From assembly GCA_964020085.1 (NCBI GenBank), contig OZ026606.1, forward strand, positions 10,505,797 to 10,569,796: DNA of 64,000 bases, given 5' to 3'. A model generated the notes under the pieces. The model had not been told where the DNA came from and searched no databases. It saw nothing but the letters and a program-made list of their open reading frames with translations. The position numbers were made by a program, and so were the translations under genes. This DNA is from Micromussa lordhowensis (lineage: Eukaryota; Cnidaria; Anthozoa; Scleractinia; Lobophylliidae). This document shows, one piece after another, positions 57,401 through 64,000 of this stretch (positions within the stretch are counted from its first letter, which is position 1; each line of letters starts with the position of its first letter).

Positions 57401-57750
57401 TTTTTTTTTCATTTTTGTTTATAATTATTGCATTTAGGTTCCCATTTAGGATTTGACTACCCCGGAACATGGTTACATGTTGACATGGCCGCTCCAGTAC
57501 ACATGGTGAGATGACTGCAATTTCAGTGGAGATACATTAATTGATTGAATAGGCTGACCTGAAGGCGTGCTGCAAACTGTTTTTAGTGATGGGTTATTAA
57601 ATTGATGTCTGGTTTTTGTTTTAGGGGGAAAGAGCAACAGGATACGGAGTCGCACTGTTAGTGACCTTATTTGGAAAAGCGTCCTCGTCCAAGCTTCTTC
57701 AGAGCATTGCACCCGACCTGCCGGCAAAGGATTCTGGGCTCGGTTTCTGA
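48434..57750 (+). CDS. NPEPL1: Probable leucyl aminopeptidase NPEPL1 (M17 family), complete, 13 exons
   Basis: A two-zinc exopeptidase of family M17 that removes N-terminal residues from peptides, probably cytosolic. Exons: 48434-48583, 49671-49847, 50455-50712, 51629-51710, 52666-52808, 53480-53557, 53658-53758, 54162-54216, 56219-56386, 56618-56695, 57136-57178, 57438-57505, 57625-57750 (stop TGA). All phases agree and give 508 residues; human NPEPL1 has about 523. The M17 residues are in place: Lys256 and Asp261 (GKGIVYD), Lys268, Asp279 (KRDCGGAA), Asp338, Glu340 and Arg342 in NTDAEGRLVL. These correspond to the zinc ligands and catalytic Lys/Arg of bovine LAP with a constant offset of 6. 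NPEPL1 rather than LAP3 is indicated by the N-terminal domain (SRHNSPSHPHFLHKLV, ASACAIARAFP) and DMKNSV near the C terminus. It is divergent from MTBP. No signal peptide is apparent. Confidence 0.95.
50739..50994. repeat. Foldback repeat starting 27 bp after NPEPL1 exon 3
   Basis: AGCAATAGACCATTTTACAG and its complement form the ends. A second pair, GAGGCTGGAGGTGACCTTG / CAAGGTCACCTCCAGCCTC, is nested inside. Arms are about 100 bp around a spacer of about 50 bp. Confidence 0.88.
51060..51215. repeat. Foldback repeat (GCCCAGTTGTTTGAAGG ends)
   Basis: The left half has GGATAACGCTATCTGCTGGATAA and the right half ATCCACTGGAGAG to AGCATTATCAAGCC. The ends resemble those of family D, but the interior differs. 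Confidence 0.65.
52827..52975. repeat. Family K foldback repeat, copy 3
   Basis: AATAGACCAATTTCGATATATT and its complement at the ends, with GAGGCTCTGGGGAATAA / TTATTCCCCGGAGCCTC inside. Starts 18 bp after NPEPL1 exon 5. Confidence 0.85.
54353..54556. mobile_element. MITE with AGGGCCTGATTACATGAGCCTG ends
   Basis: The 20-plus-bp terminal inverted repeats are near-perfect (54353-54374 and 54535-54556). The interior, about 160 bp, has further inner words CATGAGGCGAGCCAGCC. Confidence 0.85.
55072..55206. repeat. Foldback repeat in NPEPL1 intron 8
   Basis: TTTTTCTCATTTGCATTACAAT and its complement are the outer arms. Inside, GCGAGGAAATTTCGGGCT is paired with AGCCCGAAATTGCCTC. Confidence 0.85.
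55305..55592. repeat. Family I repeat, copy 2
   Basis: GGTCATTTTGGATTTGTG to GTGTGGACGCTGCCTA, direct orientation relative to 15877-16240. It shares the CGTTTTC word pattern. Confidence 0.82.
55871..56150. mobile_element. Family J foldback element, copy 2
   Basis: Reverse complement of 17498-17762: body 55871-56005, then a hairpin with TTGACCACATTTCAAAACAC and AAATGTGGTCAAACACCG. It ends about 70 bp before NPEPL1 exon 9. Confidence 0.82.
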
Positions 57751-58799
57751 AGAAAACGTTGCAGTGTGTTTGATGCAGAGAATAATCGCTCAGCGGTCTG
57801 CTGTAATTGCGCTTGAGCACTAACTAATATTTTGAACTGAGATTTAAACTTGAAATAATGACTGTACGTTTTAGCCCTCTGTAGCCCCTTAATGCCCGTT
57901 TTAGGCGCAGACCCTCTCATGTCATGTACCGATTGGAACGCATTCGTCCTTAAAAAGCTTTATTATATCTCTCAGAAGGTACGCGCGCTGTGATTGGTCA
58001 AGACTAAGACTAAAAGCTGTTTTTGTTGCCAAAATGTTTCGTGATTCAGCATCGCCAAGTGTTCTTAACTTTTTAGTAAAAGTTGAAAACTTTCTTTTAC
58101 TTCTGAAATTGCGCTGTTCATGGTAAGCTCCACGTCTGAAACGGGCGTAGTGCGCAACATCGTTAATCGAGTGAAATAAAAATCCAATATTGTACTTTTC
58201 ATCGTTTGTTTTGTGAATTTTTTTTATAAAGCTTTCCACGAATATTGGGAGAAAGAATATGTATTCAAAGAAACTGTTAACACGTAGCTGTGTTAATGTT
58301 CCATAAAGGACATCAAGCGTTTCAGATAACACAAAATAGAGGAGAACGAACCAATACACAGTTGTTGTTGTTGTTGTTGTTGTTTTTTTTTTTTTTCTGT
58401 CTCTCTGTTCCATTAGATCCCCAGCAGTATCTAAAGACAACTTGAGCCCCCAACAGCTTTTACAAGTGTGGCCTAACATGGCACCCACCACATCCAAATA
58501 TTCCCCTTGCTCCCACACCTGCAATGGAACCACAACAAGCTTTTGCTCTATTAAAAGCAACGTTATCTTATCTTAAAAGGCGGGGGTTAACCTAAAATTC
58601 TGTAAAAAATATCGTAGTTTTGTTTTTACCGGAATTTGAATCTGAAGGTATTGAAGTTTAATTTTGAGAAGCATTTCTGTTACTGTAAGTTCAAAGCTCG
58701 TTACTTAAAAACGAGTTATTTTCGCCTTTGAGAAAAGATATCTGAAGAAGGATTTGTCCAATTGATCTGAAATTTTCAGGAATTGTTGTTCTGAGTACG
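57751..58799. other. Interval between NPEPL1 and the LINE
   Basis: Presumed NPEPL1 3' untranslated region at the left. A GTT microsatellite followed by poly-T (58361-58397) looks like the A-rich tail of a minus-strand retroposon. A long minus-strand open frame crosses that simple repeat and is not convincing as a gene. Confidence 0.5.
58361..58397 (-). repeat. GTT microsatellite plus poly-T
   Basis: About six GTT units, then 14 T. Read on the minus strand this is poly-A followed by CAA units, a common retroposon 3' tail. Confidence 0.85.
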
Positions 58800-58803
58800 T
58801 TTT

Positions 58804-59223
58804 GTGTACGTTTTGTCGAGCTTTCCCGGTGTCTCATCTAGCGACATGAAACACTATCTGCAACCATGTCTTCAGCTCGAGCCTAGTGAAATTATTCTTC
58901 GCGCAGGTACCAACGATCTTAGAGATTTCTCTCCGCGTGCTGTTGCTGAAAAGCTGGTTGACTTGGGAAACCCCGTTTCTTCGTCCTCTCCAAGCACTAA
59001 AGTCACAATCTCAGCCTTGACGCAACGCTTTGATGACGAGTCTCTCTGGAAAAAAGTAACGGATTGCAACAAAATCAGCAAATCTTTTTGCAACCAAAAC
59101 GGTTGGGTTCTTGTCCAACACCCGAATATTGATTTATCCTGCGTTAATAGTCAAAAACTACACCTCAACAGAAAAGGTATTGCAATCTTAGCGAGTAATT
59201 TTGTCAATCACTTAACCAATTGA
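58804..59223 (+). pseudogene. SGNH-hydrolase-like ORF segment of the LINE
   Basis: A 139-codon frame that I recognise from the 5' ORF region of cnidarian CR1-like elements. It has SFPGVSSSDMKHYLQP, LRAGTNDLRDFSPR, VTISALTQRFDD, SFCNQNGW and LHLNRKG. The family usually has HVGTND; here the His position is Ala, and the upstream nucleophile block lies outside the frame. It ends in a genuine stop (TGA 59221-59223). Part of a dead element, so no cellular role is proposed. Confidence 0.7.
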
Positions 59224-59319
59224 TGTATTGTACACTCATTAACTGAAGTTGAAGCAAATTTGACCTCGTCTCCTAATGATGCCTCTGATATTCTTCATCC
59301 TATGATAGTGCCAAAAGGC

Positions 59320-59420
59320 CGCGGTTTTATAATGGCGTGTTTAAATATTATATTAAATTCTCAACCGCGGATAATGCAATTCTAGCTTTCTGATTGGTTC
59401 ACTAGATCTCGGTTACCAGC
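59320..59420. repeat. Short foldback repeat within the LINE (CCGCGG words)
   Basis: GGCCGCGGTTTTATAATGGC and GCCATTATACC words surround CAACCGCGGATAATGCAATTC. It looks like another small MITE-like insert in the gap between the SGNH-like and endonuclease pieces. Confidence 0.5.
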
Positions 59421-59547
59421 CATTATACCTGCGTTTGACCTTATCTGGAAATGAATGCGTCAAATGTCGCTCAGCATTATTACGCTTGGTTACTTTCCGG
59501 TCGTTTCTTACACTTAAATACAATTTAGCAAAACCAAAGGTCGAGAA

Positions 59548-59617
59548 TTTAATAAAACAATTATTCCATTCGCGCTTGTTGGATATGAGATTGGTTATAG
59601 CCAACTCGGCCCTACGG

Positions 59618-59663
<46 letters not shown>

Positions 59664-59678
59664 CTAATTGTTAAATAG
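59548..59678. mobile_element. Family G hairpin element inside the LINE, copy 3
   Basis: AACAATTATTCCATTCGCGC to GCGCGCTCATGGACTAATTGTT. Arms contain GGATATGAGATGGTTATAGCC-type sequence. Endonuclease-domain codons resume directly after it. Confidence 0.88.
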
Positions 59679-59800
59679 CCTTACTAAACACATTGATGAA
59701 CTTCGTATTGTTCAAAGTAATCAATGTGTTGACATTTTAGCTATTGATGAAACTAAACTCGATGGTAGTATTCATGTGTGATAATGAGGTAACAGTAGTG

Positions 59801-59826
59801 GGCTATTTAACAATTACTCCATGAGC

Positions 59827-59884
<58 letters not shown>

Positions 59885-59885
59885 A

Positions 59886-59922
<37 letters not shown>

Positions 59923-60068
59923 TTTTATTAAAAACGCCTCCCAAAAATAGAAAACTAGGCTACAATAAAAACAAAAAGACCCAAAAAATCACGCATACGC
60001 TCGCCATCTTTGTAGATCATGGTATAATGGCTCATATACCATGATGGCTAAGCCAATGAAAACTCTCC

Positions 60069-60102
<34 letters not shown>

Positions 60103-60105
60103 CAA
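59801..60105. mobile_element. Family G element inside the LINE, copy 4 (with long arm)
   Basis: The hairpin 59806-59925 is the near-exact partner of copy 3. It is followed by TTTATTAAAAACGCCTCCC, AGCCATTATACC-complement words and TGCATTATCCAATGATCCAGT. The endonuclease frame of the LINE is cut by it. Confidence 0.88.
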
Positions 60106-61871
60106 TATTATCCGCCGTGACAGATTAGCCAATGACAGATCTGGCGGTGGCATTTGCTTCTATATCAGATCTAATATTAATTATTTTTTGCGGGAGAACC
60201 TGGTAATGGTAATCACAACTTAGTGGTATACACCCCCTAACTCATCAGTGGATCTTTTCTCTCATCTTGATATACTTTTTAGGAAATTAGATACTGAAAA
60301 TATCGAGCATTATTTCATGGGGGATATAAATTGGGACCTTCTTTCTGAGAATAATGCTAATCGGTTAATGCTCTTCTGAACGTTTCGGATGTATATGGCC
60401 TAAAGCAACTGATCACTCTAGTGAACCAACACGAATTACCCCTTCTTCTAGTTCCCTTATAGACTTAATTTTCACCAATCAGCCGGATATGGTCCGACGG
60501 TTACGGCTCTACTCGAGGCAACCGATAGTTGGGTTCTTAATATAGACCGTGGTTGATCAATGCCGTTGTTTTCTTAGATTTAAAAAAGGCATTTGATACT
60601 GTCGATCATGAGGTTCTTTTATCTAAGCTTCGTTCGTACGGAATTCGTGGACTAGCTTTGCGTCTATTTAGTTAACCGAACACAAATCTGCCAAATCGAT
60701 TGTTCTAAATCGACGCCAAAGTTCCTTAATTGCGGTGTGCCTCAAGGCACGATTCTGGGCCCGCTTTTATTCTTACTCGATATTAATAATTAATTTTTCT
60801 CATTTTTCTCATCCTCGAAAGCATGCTGACGATACCAGCATTACTTACGCTGGCAAAAATTTAAACGAAATTGATGATTATCTTAACAAAGATTTGAAAT
60901 CTGTTAATACCTGGTTGTCTTCTAATAAACTCACATTGAACCTGACTAAGACCGAATTCTTAATAATAACTTCAAAGCAAAGGCGAGTTTACTTGTCAGA
61001 CAATCCGTCTCTTAACATTAATAATTTCCCATTGAACAGGTGTCTTCAACAAAATCTCTCGGTGTATCTATCGATGAAAACTTAAGCTGGAATACCCACA
61101 TTGAAACTGTTTGTAAGAAAATCTCCAGTTCAGCTTTAGGCTTAATTAAGTGCATTAGAGAGTTTGTACCATTCTACACTCTTTTGACTGACATCTTCAA
61201 TGGTTTGGTAAAGCCCCAGTTTGACTACTGCAGCTTAGTATGGGATTGCTGCAGTACAAGTCTCGCCGAAGAAACTTCAGAAGCTGCAGAACCGTGCGCT
61301 CGCTGTCGCTGCGCTTATGTTTCTAGTGCTACAGACCTCTTCCGTAGACTTCATTGGAAAAATCTAAGGAATCAGAGGCTTTTGCCAAAGCCGTTATGAC
61401 GTTCAAAAGTCTAAATGGACAGACACCTGATTTTTTATCAAATAAATTCATCTTCCATAATGATACATGTACTACTAGTTATAGATTAAGAAATAGTGAA
61501 ATGAGGCTGGCTCTTCCGCAACCTCGTATACACATTATGTTCGTAAAAGTCTCTCTTATAGCGGTGCCGCGTTGTGGAATAGCCTTCTGACTGATATTAG
61601 AGTATCTAAGACATTAGGTGAGTTTAAGACGAAGTTAAGTAACTTCAGTTTTGAGTGAACTAATGACACGGCGTCCCTGAAAAGCAGTACTTTTAATTTC
61701 ATTTTTTTCCATTCTAATAAGTAGTTAGCTCAGTTTGTTTAGAGTTAGGCTTTTAATCTCTGTATATATTTTTATAATGATTATATAGTTTTAATTTTTA
61801 CATTTGTAGGTATTTTGCTTGTATACGACTGAGTGGAATTTACCGTGTATGAATAAAGTGATCTAATTTAC

Positions 61872-61894
61872 TTTTTACGATAACTGCAGAAATT

Positions 61895-61929
<35 letters not shown>

Positions 61930-62052
61930 TGCGGACAGACACATGAATTTGAAATTCGTGCGACGCGTCAGCGAGCGAGAGCGGGCAATTCGACCATTTG
62001 TTATCGTAAAAAACAAATTGACGTCAGTTTTTAATGCGTCTGTCCTGTTAAT
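61872..62052 (+). repeat. Dispersed repeat, family C, copy 3
   Basis: Reverse orientation of 4009-4187 with very few differences: TTTTTACGATAACTGCAG to GCGTCTGTCCTGTTAATA. It follows directly on the LINE 3' end and lies about 380 bp upstream of the NDUFV2 start. Confidence 0.88.
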
Positions 62053-62431
62053 AGTTATAGGATATCCCTGTTATAATCTCTGTTTCAATCGTTTTGCGGA
62101 ATGTTAATTTTATATAATTTTATTTTTAGCGGTTTGACAGGCAAGCTTTGCTGTTCCCTTGCGCCCGTGATTCAAAAGTGAGCCATTGAGTTGTGCATGC
62201 AGACCTAGTCTTATCAAAAAGAACATGTATGTAGTCACGTTAAGACTTACTGTTTTCATCGACACAGAAAACCTTTTCCGAACACCTCTCACGTTCTTGA
62301 GCATGCTATAAAATCTGCCCTTCATTCGATTCCTCTCAAAGGACATTTCATCAACTCTTACTTGAAGTAGTTTTCGTCTCGATTGATTACCTCTGACCAA
62401 AGTGAAGTGGACGCTTGGACGATCGGACGCC
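62053..62431 (+). promoter_or_regulatory. NDUFV2 upstream region
   Basis: Must contain the NDUFV2 5' untranslated region and core promoter. No TATA box was identified. GACGCCATGTTG spans the start codon. On the minus strand an ATG in good Kozak context (ACAACATGGCG) overlaps the NDUFV2 ATG. Confidence 0.45.
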
Positions 62432-63890
62432 ATGTTGTCGAGTTGGAGGACTTTGTCAAAATCCTTCTCGTTTCTTCGTGCTGTTGGCAAGGTAAGGTAG
62501 TCATATCGTACAATAAATACTCTAGTTTAAATTTATTAACCTGTGAAAAATGAAAGCGGCAAACTTATGACCTCATGAACTTGCAGGCAAGCCAACAAGC
62601 AGGCTCAAGTGCGGGCTCAAGATGTTTTCATCGTGTTGCAGTTCCACTCTTTTCAGATAAGCTGTTTGTGGTAAGTTTGAATAAAAGAGAATTCAGCTCA
62701 CACCCGAAATCTGCTCATTGTGTGCAGCTCAAAGTAACTACTATTTTTGGCGGTCGATTTTAGGTTTTACGATAGTAAGTTCGTGTTACATAACAATCCC
62801 AAGCAAGATTTTATATCCTTTGCTCAATTAAAAGACGAGTTTGAATCAAAATAAATCGTGGTTTACCCATGTATTAGTAAAGAAATGTGCCCTGTTATCC
62901 CAATTCAACCCTTATTCAATTGCAAACTGTGAGTAATTGAAGCTACAGTGCAGAAAGAACTAATTTGCACAGCGTATGGATATTTACACACTCAGTAATA
63001 GTCGATGCTCACCGTTAAACCAAGATAATTATGTACAGTAAAGGAGCGATCTATAACAGTAGATGCTTCAGTGTATATATGGAGATCGACTGATGAGTGG
63101 GCGAACCTTGTTTTGGTATCCGAAGCAGATTTGTATTAAAAACCATGTGCTTAAAAACTGAGTACTCTATCTACTGTTATATTTACACACATGTGTGTAA
63201 CCAATAATGTTTTTTTTTTCTGAATTTAAATAACATTTGTCACTGATGTCTTTTTGGTGGACAAAATGAATAACCACTGGGTCTTTGTAATTTGATGCTC
63301 CCAAGATTTCTTTTTGCAAGGGCAAAGGATTGTGCCCTATCTCATTTGCATGTACATGAGCATGTACTCTCTGTTGACTAATACTACATTTTTTACAGCA
63401 TCGGGATACTCCAGAGAATAATGCTGATACTCCATTTGAACTTAATCAGAAAAACTTAGAGGTTAGTAAACCAAGTTCTTAAGTTCACGGCTATCTGAAC
63501 TCAACCACTTGCTAAATTATGTTGATAAGTCGACTACGGGGCAGTAACATTTTTGTATTTTTCTTGACACTGAACTGGCTGGAAATGAGTACCAGAAGAT
63601 GTCAAAACTCAAACAGAGCTCTCTTAATTTATCTTCCCAAAGATTTTCTAATAACATTTAGACTGTCATACTGGTGTACAGAAGGCCATAGATTCTTACC
63701 CTCTTGTGAGAACTCAGGAGGTTTTTTTTCCAATTTTACTGACTCATCACCATCTTTTTTCTTGTGACAAATCCTGGAGTGGCCATTTGTTGTGTCTTTT
63801 AGAGAGCCAAAGTAATCATGGAGAACTACCCTGCGGGACACAAGGCAGCAGCTGTTATACCCATACTGGACCTTGCACAGAGACAGCATG
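62432..63890 (+). CDS. NDUFV2: NADH dehydrogenase flavoprotein 2 (complex I 24 kDa subunit), 3' partial
   Basis: This subunit carries the N1a [2Fe-2S] cluster of the matrix arm of respiratory complex I. Four exons are in the window: 62432-62491, 62587-62670, 63399-63461, 63803-63890; the last ends in phase 1 and the gene continues past the window. The 98 residues visible start with a Ser/Arg-rich segment without acidic residues ([12 protein letters not shown], then [10 protein letters not shown]), which fits a mitochondrial targeting peptide. The conserved start of the mature protein follows: [27 protein letters not shown], and LDLAQRQHG. The cluster-binding cysteines lie further on and cannot be checked. 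The ATG chosen is the first in frame and gives a leader of normal length. Confidence 0.95.
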
Positions 63891-64000
63891 GTATGAAAGC
63901 AACCTATACGTGTAGTTTCAACATTTTGAAGTGCAGGCCTCAATTATTTTTAAAAAATGGTCAATGCCCCCCTCCAGATAAATCACTGTAATTCACTAGA

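Larger units (their letters stand above)
58800..61866 (+). mobile_element. Decayed non-LTR retrotransposon (CR1/L2-like LINE) with SGNH-like, endonuclease and RT regions
   Basis: In order: an SGNH-hydrolase-like segment (58804-59223: ILRAGTNDLRD, then HLNRKGIAILA near the end); endonuclease pieces (ILAIDETKLDG near 59735; SGGGICFYIRSN near 60140; FMGDINWDLL near 60320; SLIDLIFTNQPD near 60460); reverse transcriptase ([17 protein letters not shown] near 60570; [13 protein letters not shown] near 60735; ADDTSI near 60825; LSSNKLTLNLTKTEF near 60920; KSLGVSIDENLSWNTHIE near 61055; a C-terminal thumb to about 61660). Frameshifts and stops separate the pieces, so no protein is made. The 3' end is TGAATAAAGTGATC near 61850. 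Foldback elements at 59548-59678 and 59801-60105 have inserted. Assignment to CR1/L2 is by motif style; the exact clade is open. Confidence 0.85.

Noticed and set aside
57922..58560. A 212-codon minus-strand open frame as a gene
   Set aside because: It runs through the GTT/poly-T simple repeat, giving a run of Thr, and has no recognisable domain or splice logic.

Overview
The window is metazoan nuclear DNA. Its genes are split into many short GT-AG exons in AT-rich introns packed with small foldback repeats, SINEs and LINE remnants. The protein matches and the repeat repertoire (a tRNA-headed SINE and several foldback families that I recall as typical of stony corals) point to an anthozoan cnidarian, most likely a scleractinian coral. 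The species cannot be named from the sequence alone.

Layout: (1) 1572-24416, plus strand: the last 30 coding exons of the phosphorylase kinase beta regulatory subunit (PHKB), with the 5' end outside the window and a C-terminal CaaX box. (2) 48045-25355, minus strand: a complete gene for an MTBP (MDM2-binding protein) orthologue, an origin-firing factor, convergent with PHKB. (3) 48434-57750, plus strand: a complete 13-exon NPEPL1-type M17 leucyl aminopeptidase, divergent from MTBP with 388 bp between the two start codons, probably one bidirectional promoter. (4) 58800-61866, plus strand: a decayed non-LTR retrotransposon with SGNH-hydrolase-like, endonuclease and reverse transcriptase regions, itself invaded by foldback elements. 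(5) 62432-63890 and onward, plus strand: the first four exons of NDUFV2, the 24 kDa subunit of mitochondrial complex I. The four genes are unrelated housekeeping functions (glycogen breakdown control, DNA replication, peptide turnover, respiration); nothing suggests a shared pathway.

The most interesting non-coding signal is self-cleaving RNA. A 215-bp insert in a PHKB intron (12891-13105) ends in a near-perfect palindrome that encodes a complete hammerhead ribozyme core on both strands. A second, multi-copy retroposon family (5080-5230, 22256-22526, 37230-37512) carries degenerate hammerhead-like cores, and two of its copies have perfect 13-14 bp target-site duplications. Other points are transposable elements lying directly on splice donors, a SINE fused to an MTBP exon, a family of foldback arrays built of TCGATCAAG-like words, a decameric CGACTCGGTA tract, and a repeat family carrying paired nuclear-receptor extended half-sites next to the MTBP/NPEPL1 promoter.

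All exon boundaries were read by eye from splice signals, reading phase and family similarity; phases are consistent at every PHKB, NPEPL1 and NDUFV2 junction and at all but one MTBP exon. Ends of repeats are approximate.
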